Positions 1 through 8,975 of a stretch of DNA of 64,000 nt are shown here, piece after piece. Location of the stretch: contig CAMCDQ010000003.1 in assembly GCA_945873505.1 (NCBI GenBank), forward strand, positions 1 through 64,000. The letters are read 5' to 3'. Under the pieces are notes generated by a model. That model was given only the letters and a program-made list of their open reading frames with translations. It ran no database searches and was not told where the DNA came from. Every line of letters begins with the position of its first letter. The stretch's first letter is position 1. The position numbers were made by a program, and so were the translations under genes. Source of the stretch: Chitinophaga pinensis (lineage in GTDB: Bacteria; Bacteroidota; Bacteroidia; Flavobacteriales; Flavobacteriaceae).

Positions 1-387
1 AACACCAAAAGAGTATTAAATATTGGCTCTGCAGGAGGTTGGACAAAAGCAAGTACCGGATATACTTTCAAAAATGCCGATAAAAAATCAACGCAATTGG
101 TTCAATTTCTTCAAACTAAAACAGACTTCAAACAGTTTCATAAAATAAATAAATTCTGGTTTTACGACTTGTTATTATTAGACATTTTATACAGAAAAAA
201 TGAAATAGGGGCAACCATATTCTCTGCACTCTTCACAAAATCAAATCCCCAATTGAATTTCAAATTTTTAGATGAAGAAACCTCATTTTGGGAAGATTTA
301 CAAGTCACTTGGAAATGCCCAAAAGGGCTTTTTGTAAAGGGTTTATTTGCCTTAATCTTTAGATATTCATTTAATATCAAACTATAA
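1..387 (+). CDS. crtY: Lycopene cyclase-like protein, C-terminal part (5' truncated by window edge)
   Basis: Frame 1 is open from base 1 (NTKRVLNIGSAGGWTKASTGYTFKNADKKS...) to the stop at 387; the GxAGGxxxxSTGY-like segment resembles Bacteroidetes lycopene beta-cyclases. Confidence 0.7.
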   Translation, partial: NTKRVLNIGSAGGWTKASTGYTFKNADKKSTQLVQFLQTKTDFKQFHKINKFWFYDLLLLDILYRKNEIGATIFSALFTKSNPQLNFKFLDEETSFWEDLQVTWKCPKGLFVKGLFALIFRYSFNIKL

Positions 388-430
388 CAAAACTTTATAA
401 TTGAAATAATAATTAAACTGTAATTCTCTT

Positions 431-438
431 TATCTTTG
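431..438 (+). promoter_or_regulatory. Putative Bacteroidetes -7 element TATCTTTG (TAnnTTTG) upstream of the bacilliredoxin gene
   Basis: Exact match to TAnnTTTG about 57 nt upstream of the ATG; no well-spaced -33 TTG. Confidence 0.4.
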
Positions 439-494
439 CAGTCAGATTTTACAATCTAAATTCAGAAATCAACAATATTAAATCATAAATAATT

Positions 495-905
495 ATGTAT
501 CCAGAAGAAATGGTAATTCCAATGCAAGCTGAACTAACAGCTGCTGGATTTCAAGATTTACACAGTGCCGAAGCGGTGGAAAACGCATTAAAATTGGAAG
601 GAACAACGCTTGTAGTTGTAAATTCTGTTTGTGGTTGTGCAGCAAGAAACGCACGCCCAGGAGTAAAAATGAGTTTGGATGGCGCTAAAAAACCAACCAA
701 CTTAATAACCGTTTTCGCAGGTGTGGACAAAGATGCCGTTGATGCTGCAAGAAAACACATGTTCCCTTTTCCACCTTCATCGCCAAGCGTGGCTTTGTTC
801 AAAAACGGTGAATTGGTGCACATGTTAGAACGTCATCACATTGAAGGTCGCCCAGCAGAATTAATCGCAGAAAACTTGCAAGACGCTTTCAACGAATATT
901 GTTAA
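495..905 (+). CDS. BrxA/BrxB family bacilliredoxin (YphP/YqiW family)
   Basis: MYPEEMVIPMQAELTAAGF...VNSVCGCAARNARPG with CGC motif. Confidence 0.9.
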   Translation: MYPEEMVIPMQAELTAAGFQDLHSAEAVENALKLEGTTLVVVNSVCGCAARNARPGVKMSLDGAKKPTNLITVFAGVDKDAVDAARKHMFPFPPSSPSVALFKNGELVHMLERHHIEGRPAELIAENLQDAFNEYC

Positions 906-993
906 TAAACTTTAAATTGCTGAAATTCTTAAGGTTATTTTCTCCTTTTTTCACAATTTGCGCTTTAAATAACAGAGGTATTTAAAAATAATC

Positions 994-1028
994 AACTCGA
1001 GTTTTCATAGTCTCGAGTTTTTTTTTAT
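994..1028 (+). terminator. Rho-independent terminator
   Basis: AACTCGAG-N10-CTCGAGTT followed by a T-run. Confidence 0.8.
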
Positions 1029-1058
1029 ATTTACATATCAAACTCTAACAACTTCAAC

Positions 1059-1445
1059 ATGAAAACTATTATTAAGATTGCAATGTTCTGTTTTATAGCA
1101 TTAAGTTTGCAGTGTACTTCTAATCAGTCTGATTCGGATGCAATTTCTTTAGAACAATTGACTACCAAAAAACTTGCCATTCAAAATTATATCAGCACTT
1201 TTCCTTGTTCTGAAAGTCTTGGCTGTAATTATATTGCTTTTGGTTCAAAACCTTGCGGAGGTCCTAGAATATATTTGGTATTTTCTAACAGTATCAACTT
1301 AACGCAACTTCAAGAAATGGTTAGCGAATATAATGAAATGGATCATTTAAGAAACGTTCAAACCAATGCGATTTCAGATTGTTCCGTTCCTTTACCTCCA
1401 AATGAAATTGGGTGCGTAAATGGCGTTTGTACGATAATAAATTAG
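1059..1445 (+). CDS. Hypothetical cysteine-rich lipoprotein
   Basis: Lipobox-like signal (ALSLQCTSN); several conserved-looking Cys, GSKPCGGP and CVNGVC motifs. Confidence 0.6.
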   Translation: MKTIIKIAMFCFIALSLQCTSNQSDSDAISLEQLTTKKLAIQNYISTFPCSESLGCNYIAFGSKPCGGPRIYLVFSNSINLTQLQEMVSEYNEMDHLRNVQTNAISDCSVPLPPNEIGCVNGVCTIIN

Positions 1446-1498
1446 CGGCCTATTTTTGTTTTTCATTGCTTTTTGTATAACCAATTAATTGTCGGTAT

Positions 1499-1651
1499 TT
1501 CAATTCTGTTTCTTTCAAAACACCAAGTGGTAAAAAGGTATTGCTGGTTGAAAATGATGGAAATGCAACAGAATTATTTAACATAAAACACAACGGAAAG
1601 TGGGTAATCACTTCATTAGAAGCCGGTTCTGTTGGAACTTATATTTGGTAA
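1499..1651 (+). pseudogene. C-terminal remnant of a second GH30 glucosylceramidase-like gene
   Basis: Open frame FNSVSFKTPSGKKVLLVENDGNATELFNIKHNGKWVITSLEAGSVGTYIW* has the typical C-terminal beta-domain ending of GH30 enzymes, with no catalytic domain upstream. Confidence 0.65.
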
Positions 1652-1670
1652 AAAATATAAAAAATTTACA

Positions 1671-3128
1671 ATGAAAAAAATTGCTTTAATAACACTCTTA
1701 ACAGCTTCCCTTTTTTCCTTTTCACAAAATAAAGGAAAAATTTCAAGCAAACCATTTTCTATTAATAATAGAACAGTTACGGTTTATACTTCAGCGGATA
1801 GCACTAATTTGAGATTGTCAAAAACAGATAATCTAACTTTTTTTGATTTAAAACAACCTTTAGAAACACAACTTTGCGTATTTGTAAATCCTAATAAAAC
1901 ATTCCAAACTTTTTTGGGAATTGGAGGGGCAATTACGGACGCAAGCGCTGAGGTTTTTGCTAAATTATCCAATGAAAATCAACAAGAATTTTTAAACTCC
2001 TATTTTAGTAAAGACAAAGGAATTGGCTATTCATTAATAAGAACCAACATTCACAGTTGCGATTTCAGTTCTGAAAGTTATACGTATATAAAGGAAGGCG
2101 ATGCCGATTTGAAGTCATTCAACATTGATCATGATAAAAAATATCGTATTCCAATGATAAAAAAAGCTACCGAAATTGCAGACGGAAAAATCAATTTATA
2201 CGTTTCACCTTGGAGTCCTCCAGCATTTATGAAAGACAGTAATGACATGCTTAAAGGCGGAAAATTATTGCCTAAATTCTATCAGGCTTGGGCAAATTAT
2301 TTTGTGAAATTCATAAAAAACTATGAAAAAGAAGGCGTTCCTGTTTGGGGTTTAACCATTCAAAACGAACCAATGGCAACTCAGAAATGGGAATCTTGTA
2401 TATTTTCTGCAGTAGAAGAACGTGATTTCCTTAAAAATTATTTGGGGCCAACATTAAAAAATTCAGGACTTGGTGATAAAAAAATTACGGTTTGGGATCA
2501 TAATCGAGATTTACTTTCTCAAAGAGCAAGTACCATTCTTGATGATGCGGAAGCCAATAAATATGTTTGGGGAATAGGATTTCATTGGTATGAATCCTGG
2601 AGCGGCGGAGAACCAATGTTTGAAAACGTTGGAAAAGTGCACGAAATGTACCCAAATAAAAACCTACTTTTTACTGAAGGATGTGTTGAAAAATTCAATG
2701 CTAATAATTATCAATTATGGAAAAACGGAGAACGATACGGTCGTTCAATGATTAACGATTTCAATAATGGAACCGTTGGTTGGACAGATTGGAACATTCT
2801 TCTTGATGAAAATGGAGGCCCAAATCACGTAGGTAATTTTTGTTTTGCACCAATTCACGCCGATTTAAAATCAGGGGATTTAATCTACACCCCTTCGTAT
2901 TATTTCATTGGTCATTTTTCTAAATTTATTGGAAAAGAAGCCAAGAGAATTAGCAGTGTTGCAAGTAGAAGCCAATTATTAACGACTTCTTTCATGAATA
3001 AAGACGGAAAAGTGGTAACGATTGTTATGAATCAAAGCAATAAAAAACTTAATTATAATTTGTGTGTAGGAACAAAATCCACTGCAATTTCTATTTTGCC
3101 TCACGCCATCCAAACATTAGTTTTTTAA
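1671..3128 (+). CDS. Glycoside hydrolase family 30 (glucosylceramidase-like), secreted
   Basis: Signal peptide MKKIALITLLTASLFSFSQ; FLGIGGAITDASAE, SPWSPPAFMKDSNDMLKGG, WGLTIQNEP, LLFTEGC motifs; start set at ATG 1671 rather than 1632. Confidence 0.9.
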   Translation: MKKIALITLLTASLFSFSQNKGKISSKPFSINNRTVTVYTSADSTNLRLSKTDNLTFFDLKQPLETQLCVFVNPNKTFQTFLGIGGAITDASAEVFAKLSNENQQEFLNSYFSKDKGIGYSLIRTNIHSCDFSSESYTYIKEGDADLKSFNIDHDKKYRIPMIKKATEIADGKINLYVSPWSPPAFMKDSNDMLKGGKLLPKFYQAWANYFVKFIKNYEKEGVPVWGLTIQNEPMATQKWESCIFSAVEERDFLKNYLGPTLKNSGLGDKKITVWDHNRDLLSQRASTILDDAEANKYVWGIGFHWYESWSGGEPMFENVGKVHEMYPNKNLLFTEGCVEKFNANNYQLWKNGERYGRSMINDFNNGTVGWTDWNILLDENGGPNHVGNFCFAPIHADLKSGDLIYTPSYYFIGHFSKFIGKEAKRISSVASRSQLLTTSFMNKDGKVVTIVMNQSNKKLNYNLCVGTKSTAISILPHAIQTLVF

Positions 3129-3153
3129 TAAATATCAAATTCAAAACCCCCAA

Positions 3154-5379
3154 ATGATAAACAAAATAAGCCTGATTTATATTCTATTTTTCTCATCATT
3201 ACTCTGTTTTTCTCAACAAAAAACAATTGATGAAAAAGTCAATGCGTTACTCAAGAAAATGACGATTGAAGAAAAAATCGGACAACTCAATCAATATTCG
3301 GGCGACAACGCCGCAACAGGTCCAATTACTATAAATCCTAACAAACAATCAGAGATTAAACAAGGTTTATTAGGTTCGATGCTTAATGTTTTAGGTACAA
3401 AATATACGTGTCAATATCAAGAATTGGCAATGCAATCCCGATTGAAAATTCCGTTGTTATTTGGTCAAGATTTAATTCACGGCTATAAAACCACATTTCC
3501 AATTCCATTGGCGGAAGCCGCAAGTTGGGATTTATCCGCAATAGAATTATCTGCAAGAATTGCTGCTACAGAAGCTTCGGCATCAGGAATTCATTGGACA
3601 TTTGCGCCAATGGTTGATATTTCTCGTGATCCTCGTTGGGGACGAGTTATGGAAGGTGCAGGAGAAGACACCTATTTAGGGTCTAAAATTGCCTTTGCAC
3701 GAGTAAAAGGGTTCCAAGGAAAATTGGGCGACGTCAATTCGGTTATGGCATGTGTTAAACACTTTGCTGCTTACGGTGCTGCTGTTGGCGGACGTGATTA
3801 TAACTCGGTTGACATGAGCGAAAGAATGCTTTGGGAAACCTATCTTCCGCCGTTCAAAGCTGCTTTGGATGCAGGTGCGGCAACATTTATGAATTCTTTT
3901 AATGATTTAAACGGAATTCCCGCAACAGGAAATCGCTATTTGCAAAGAGATATTCTAAAAGGAAAATGGAAATTTACAGGTTTTGTAGTTTCTGATTGGG
4001 GTTCAATTGGCGAAATGATCAATCACGGATATGTAAAAGACAGTAAGGAAGCTGCGCTTTCGGCTATAACTGCGGGAAGCGATATGGATATGGAAAGCAA
4101 CGCTTACAGAAATAATTTGGCACAATTAGTCAAAGAAAAAAAGATTTCTATTGCGCTAATTGACGATGCTGTAAAACGAATTTTACGCAAAAAATTTGAA
4201 TTAGGATTGTTTGAAAATCCCTATAAATATTGCAATCCTGAACGGGAAGAAGCGGCACTTAATAATCCAGAACATACAAAAAGTGCCAGAGAAATTGCAG
4301 CAAAAAGTATTGTACTAATGAAAAATGAGAATTCGATATTGCCACTTTCTAAAACCACCAAAACAATTGCTTTTATCGGACCAATGGTTAAGTTAAAAAG
4401 AGCCAATCACGGTTTTTGGGCAGTTGATTTAAAAAATATTGATTCAACTTATATCGTTTCTCAATGGGAAGGAATCAAAAATAAAATTGATAAAAACAGC
4501 ACTCTTTTATACGCAAAAGGCTGCGATGTATCTTCTCAAAACAAAGAGGGTTTCGCCGAAGCAATAACAATTGCCAATCAATCTGATGTCGTAATTTTAA
4601 GTATTGGCGAAAGTTGGAATACGAGTGGCGAGGCTAAAAGCAAGAGCAATCTTCATTTGCCAGGCGTTCAGGAGGATTTGGTCAAAGCCCTTCAAGCCAC
4701 TGGAAAACCCATTGTGGTTTTAATAAATGCGGGCCGTCCGTTAATTTTTAACCAGACCGCCGATGCTGTTCCTGCGCTACTTTACACATGGTGGTTGGGC
4801 TCAGAAGCTGGAAATGCCATCGCCGATGTTTTGTTTGGCGATTACAATCCGTCAGGGAAATTGCCTATGACTTTTCCTCGTGAAGAAGGTCAAATCCCGA
4901 TATTTTATAATCATTTCAATACAGGAAGACCGTCTATAAATGAAGATAAAATCCATAAATCTGCCTATATTGATTTGCCAAATTCCCCAAAATTTCCTTT
5001 CGGATACGGATTAAGTTACACCACTTTCGAGTATTTAAATTTGAAATTATCCAAAAATAAAATGAAAGCAAATGAAACTATTGAAGTGGACGTAACGATT
5101 ACCAATACTGGAAAATTTGCTGGAGAAGAGGTAATTCAATTGTATTTAAGAGACAAAGTAGGTGCTGTTGTGCGACCAATTTTAGAATTGAAAGATTTTC
5201 AAAAAATCAAATTGGAAGTTGGGGAAACCAAAATAATCAAGTTTATTATTGACAACCAAAAATTGTCTTTTTATAATGATAAATTAGACTATGAATCAGA
5301 ACTTGGGGATTTTGACCTAATGATTGGATCATCCTCAGCAGATATTCGCTTGAAAGATAGTTTTGAATTGGTAAAATAA
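3154..5379 (+). CDS. bglX: Beta-glucosidase, glycoside hydrolase family 3 (BglX-like)
   Basis: MTIEEKIGQLNQ, FAPMVDISRDPRWGRVMEGAGED, GFVVSDWGSI, C-terminal Fn3-like domain. Confidence 0.92.
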   Translation: MINKISLIYILFFSSLLCFSQQKTIDEKVNALLKKMTIEEKIGQLNQYSGDNAATGPITINPNKQSEIKQGLLGSMLNVLGTKYTCQYQELAMQSRLKIPLLFGQDLIHGYKTTFPIPLAEAASWDLSAIELSARIAATEASASGIHWTFAPMVDISRDPRWGRVMEGAGEDTYLGSKIAFARVKGFQGKLGDVNSVMACVKHFAAYGAAVGGRDYNSVDMSERMLWETYLPPFKAALDAGAATFMNSFNDLNGIPATGNRYLQRDILKGKWKFTGFVVSDWGSIGEMINHGYVKDSKEAALSAITAGSDMDMESNAYRNNLAQLVKEKKISIALIDDAVKRILRKKFELGLFENPYKYCNPEREEAALNNPEHTKSAREIAAKSIVLMKNENSILPLSKTTKTIAFIGPMVKLKRANHGFWAVDLKNIDSTYIVSQWEGIKNKIDKNSTLLYAKGCDVSSQNKEGFAEAITIANQSDVVILSIGESWNTSGEAKSKSNLHLPGVQEDLVKALQATGKPIVVLINAGRPLIFNQTADAVPALLYTWWLGSEAGNAIADVLFGDYNPSGKLPMTFPREEGQIPIFYNHFNTGRPSINEDKIHKSAYIDLPNSPKFPFGYGLSYTTFEYLNLKLSKNKMKANETIEVDVTITNTGKFAGEEVIQLYLRDKVGAVVRPILELKDFQKIKLEVGETKIIKFIIDNQKLSFYNDKLDYESELGDFDLMIGSSSADIRLKDSFELVK

Positions 5380-5430
5380 ATAGCTAAAACTCAAAATTTT
5401 CTTTTTTTCAGAAGCGAATTATCCGTTTTT

Positions 5431-5509
5431 AGGAGCAATTTCCAGCTGTCATTCCAAATCCTCGCTAGAAAGCTCGGGATTTTCCCTTCCAACTGGGCTA
5501 GGCATCCGA
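5431..5509. repeat. Interspersed hairpin repeat, copy A
   Basis: AGGAGCAATTTCCAGCTGTCATTCCAAATCC-stem-GGGATTTTCCCTTCCAACTGGGCTAGG; related copies at 11281, 19361 and 55083 (reverse orientation). Confidence 0.8.
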
Positions 5510-5598
5510 TTTCAAATCATATTCTTACTATGCCTCACAATTTTTCAACCTCTGCACCTTTGCTACTTTTATCCTTTGCTACTTTGCCTCTTTTTTCG

Positions 5599-5606
5599 TA
5601 ATTTTG
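5599..5606 (+). promoter_or_regulatory. Putative Bacteroidetes promoter -7 element TAATTTTG upstream of trhO
   Basis: TAnnTTTG match with a TTG about 20 nt upstream (5576-5578). Confidence 0.45.
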
Positions 5607-5641
5607 CACAAATATTTTTCTCAACTTAAACTGTTTATAGC

Positions 5642-6997
5642 ATGCAACTGTACAACACATTAAGCGCAGAGGAGCGAGCCATTATGATTGATGATGCCGG
5701 AAAACAACGACTCACCTTGTCTTTCTACGCTTATGCGCAAATTTCAAATCCCACACAATTCCGTAACGAATTATTTATTGCTTGGAACAAACTCGAAGTT
5801 TTAGGTCGGATTTATGTTGCCAACGAAGGCATCAACGCCCAACTTTCGTTACCCGCAGATAATTTTTATGCCTTTAAAGATTCCATAGAAGTCTATGATT
5901 TCATGAAAGGAATCCGTTTGAATATTGCTGTAGAACAAGACGATCATTCATTTTTGAAACTCACCGTAAAAGTTCGTGACAAAATTGTTGCCGACGGATT
6001 AGTTGACCAAACATTCGATGTTACCAATATCGGAATCCATTTAAAAGCCAAAGAATTCAACGATTTACTTGAAGATCCAAACACGATTGTGGTCGATATG
6101 AGAAATCATTACGAATCGGAAATCGGACATTTTACCAATGCTATAAAACCCGATGTAGACACTTTTAGAGAAAGTTTACCCATTATTGAAGACCAACTTT
6201 CGGCACATAAACAAGACAAAAAATTGTTGATGTATTGCACCGGTGGCATTCGATGCGAAAAAGCCAGCGCCTATTTCAAACACAAAGGTTTTGAAAATGT
6301 GTACCAATTGGAAGGCGGTATCATAGAATACACACGACAAGTTAAAGCGGAAGGTTTAGAAAGTAAATTTATAGGTAAAAACTTTGTTTTCGATCACCGC
6401 TTAGGCGAAAGAATCACCGATGATGTTGTTTCGCAATGCCATCAATGTGGCGCTCCTTGCGACGTACATACCAATTGTGCCAATGAAGGCTGTCACTTGC
6501 TTTTTATACAATGTGAATCGTGCAAATCCAATATGGAAGGTTGTTGTTCAACAGAATGTGTATCGATAATTCATCTTCCAGAAGACGAACAAAAAGCCGT
6601 TCGCCGAGGTATAAAAAACGGAAATAAAATCTTCAAAAAAGGAAAATCAGACGTTTTAACTTTCAAAAATAATATAGAAAGTCATAGTGTTTTTGTAGCT
6701 GAAGAAAAAAAACCAGTTGTCGCAAAAGCACCAAAAATTAAGAAAATGTTTGTCGGAAAAGGAACTCATTTTTATCCAAAAGCAAATATTGCTCAATTCG
6801 AAATTGAAGAAAACGAAATCAAAATTGGCGATACCATTCTAATAAAAGGCAGCACAACTGGTGAACAACAAATGATACTTTCAGAGATGTTTGTCAATGA
6901 AAATGGTACTCAAAAAGCAATTGCTGGAGACATCTGTACTTTCAAAGTTCCTTTCAGAATTCGTTTGTCTGATAAATTATATAAAATTGTAGAATAG
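5642..6997 (+). CDS. trhO: tRNA uridine(34) hydroxylase TrhO (rhodanese family) with a C-terminal extension resembling the peptidase U32 C-terminal domain
   Basis: YceA-like N-domain, VVDMRNHYESEIGHF, rhodanese CTGGIRCEKAS loop, Cys-rich QCHQCGAPCDVHTNC; C-terminal VGKGTHFYPKANIAQFEI...KIGDTILIKGSTTGEQ. Confidence 0.88.
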   Translation: MQLYNTLSAEERAIMIDDAGKQRLTLSFYAYAQISNPTQFRNELFIAWNKLEVLGRIYVANEGINAQLSLPADNFYAFKDSIEVYDFMKGIRLNIAVEQDDHSFLKLTVKVRDKIVADGLVDQTFDVTNIGIHLKAKEFNDLLEDPNTIVVDMRNHYESEIGHFTNAIKPDVDTFRESLPIIEDQLSAHKQDKKLLMYCTGGIRCEKASAYFKHKGFENVYQLEGGIIEYTRQVKAEGLESKFIGKNFVFDHRLGERITDDVVSQCHQCGAPCDVHTNCANEGCHLLFIQCESCKSNMEGCCSTECVSIIHLPEDEQKAVRRGIKNGNKIFKKGKSDVLTFKNNIESHSVFVAEEKKPVVAKAPKIKKMFVGKGTHFYPKANIAQFEIEENEIKIGDTILIKGSTTGEQQMILSEMFVNENGTQKAIAGDICTFKVPFRIRLSDKLYKIVE

Positions 6998-7215
6998 TTT
7001 TTCAAAATCTTTAACCTTTGACAAAGATTTAACATAACTATTTATAGCAATTTAAAGCTATAATAAAACAACTATTGCCATTTTAAGCAGTAACGATTTT
7101 CTCATTTTGGAAAACTTTAAACTTTAAACTTTTAAACCTTGAATTAAAATAATATCTTTACACATTAATCGTTTATGAACTTAAATTGTGTTCATCACAA
7201 TACTACATATATATT

Positions 7216-8502
7216 ATGGCATGTACAAGTTGTTCAACTTCTGATGGCGGAGCGCCAAAAGGTTGTAAAAATAATGGGACTTGTGGCACCGATAGCTGCA
7301 ATAAATTAACCGTTTTCGATTGGCTTTCTAATATGAGTTTGCCTAATGGCGAAGCCCCTTTTGATTGCGTTGAGGTACGTTTTAAGAACGGAAGAAAGGA
7401 ATTTTACCGCAATACCGAAAAACTAACTTTAAGCATTGGCGACATTGTTGCCACAGAAGCTTCTCCAGGACACGATGTTGGAATTGTGACGTTAACTGGC
7501 GAATTGGTAAGAATCCAAATGAAGAAAAAAGGAGTCAATCATGCAAGTAATGATGTTCCTAAAATCTATAGAAAAGCTTCTCAAAGAGACATTGATATTT
7601 GGTCAACAGCTCGCGATAAAGAAGAGCCAATGAAGGTGAAAGCACGTGAATTGGCGATCGCTCATAAATTGGAAATGAAAATTTCTGATATTGAATTTCA
7701 AGGCGATGGTTCCAAAGCAACTTTTTATTATACTGCCGAAGCTCGAATTGATTTCCGCCTTTTAATTAAAGATTTTGCTAAAGAATTCATTACAAGAGTA
7801 GAAATGAAACAAGTTGGTTTCCGTCAAGAAGCAGCTCGTTTGGGGGGAATTGGCTCTTGTGGCAGAGAATTATGTTGCTCTACTTGGCTAACCGATTTTA
7901 GAAGTGTAAATACTTCTGCTGCGCGGTACCAACAATTGTCATTAAATCCTCAAAAATTAGCAGGCCAATGCGGAAAATTGAAGTGTTGCCTAAACTATGA
8001 ATTGGATACCTATATGGATGCTTTGCAAGGTTTTCCAGATTTCGATACCAAATTAGTGACCGAAAAAGGGGATGCCATCTGTCAAAAACAAGATATTTTC
8101 AAAGGATTAATGTGGTTTGCCTATACCAATAATTTCGCCAATTGGCATGTTTTGAAAATCGAACAGGTTAATGAAATTATTGCTGAAAATAAATTGAAAA
8201 ACAAAGTTTCATCGCTTGAAGATTTTGCTTTGGAAATAGTTGCTGAACCTGAAAAAGATTTCAATAATGCAATGGGTCAAGAAAGTTTAACGAGATTTGA
8301 TCAGCCTAAGAAAAAGAAAAAATCGAATAGAAATAACAAACGCCCAGGTGAAAATGTAATCGTTGCTAATAATAATCGCCCTGAGCATTCTAAGCAACAA
8401 GCAAAATCAGGCGGAGATAATAAAATCAGACCTAACGAAAACAAAATTAGACCTAACGAAAACATCATTAAACCTGCTATTAAAAATGAACCTGAAGAAT
8501 AG
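7216..8502 (+). CDS. PSP1 domain protein (RicT/YaaT-like)
   Basis: GGIGSCGRELCCSTWL and GQCGKLKCCLNYE Cys motifs; start set to MACTSCSTSDGG. Confidence 0.85.
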   Translation: MACTSCSTSDGGAPKGCKNNGTCGTDSCNKLTVFDWLSNMSLPNGEAPFDCVEVRFKNGRKEFYRNTEKLTLSIGDIVATEASPGHDVGIVTLTGELVRIQMKKKGVNHASNDVPKIYRKASQRDIDIWSTARDKEEPMKVKARELAIAHKLEMKISDIEFQGDGSKATFYYTAEARIDFRLLIKDFAKEFITRVEMKQVGFRQEAARLGGIGSCGRELCCSTWLTDFRSVNTSAARYQQLSLNPQKLAGQCGKLKCCLNYELDTYMDALQGFPDFDTKLVTEKGDAICQKQDIFKGLMWFAYTNNFANWHVLKIEQVNEIIAENKLKNKVSSLEDFALEIVAEPEKDFNNAMGQESLTRFDQPKKKKKSNRNNKRPGENVIVANNNRPEHSKQQAKSGGDNKIRPNENKIRPNENIIKPAIKNEPEE

Positions 8503-8971
8503 TTTTCTTTTTATTCTAATTGCTGGACTCTTGATTTCCTGTGATAAAAAGAGAGTTTTTGACGAATATAAATCGGTTGGAAGCGCTTGGAATAAAAAGA
8601 CCGTGGTACGTTTTGACCTTCCAAAATTAGACACATTAAAAAAGTATAATTTATACGTGAACTTACGTGCAAACGACGATTATAAATTTAATAATTTGTT
8701 TTTAATCGTTTCATTGGAACAACCCAACGGACTCACAAAAGTAGATACTTTAGAATATCAAATGGCCGATGTTGACGGAACCTTACTTGGTGATGGTTTC
8801 TCTGATTTAAAAGAAAGCAAACTTATTTATAAAGAAAATATGCCTTTTAAAGCTTCCGAAAACAATAAAATATACATCAAACAGGTGGTACGCCAAACCG
8901 GAAAAGTTGTTGGCGTAGAAAATTTAGAAGGAATTACAGAAGTTGGTTTTAGAATAGAATCAGTAGATTAA
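8486..8971 (+). CDS. gldH: Gliding motility lipoprotein GldH
   Basis: Lipobox LISCDKKRVFDEYKSV, located before PBP1A as in flavobacteria; overlaps the preceding CDS by 17 nt. Confidence 0.8.
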   Translation: MNLKNSFLFILIAGLLISCDKKRVFDEYKSVGSAWNKKTVVRFDLPKLDTLKKYNLYVNLRANDDYKFNNLFLIVSLEQPNGLTKVDTLEYQMADVDGTLLGDGFSDLKESKLIYKENMPFKASENNKIYIKQVVRQTGKVVGVENLEGITEVGFRIESVD

Positions 8972-8975
8972 AAAT

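Noticed and set aside
1632-1670. Upstream ATG extension of the GH30 ORF
   Set aside because: MELIFGKKYKKFT precedes a clear signal peptide start (MKKIALITLL); the ATG at 1671 is more likely, and 1632 overlaps the decayed GH30 remnant.
8363-8485. N-terminal extension of GldH
   Set aside because: Sequence before M(8486) is an out-of-frame reading of the RicT-like tail; the lipoprotein signal starts at MNLKNSFLFILIAGLLISC.
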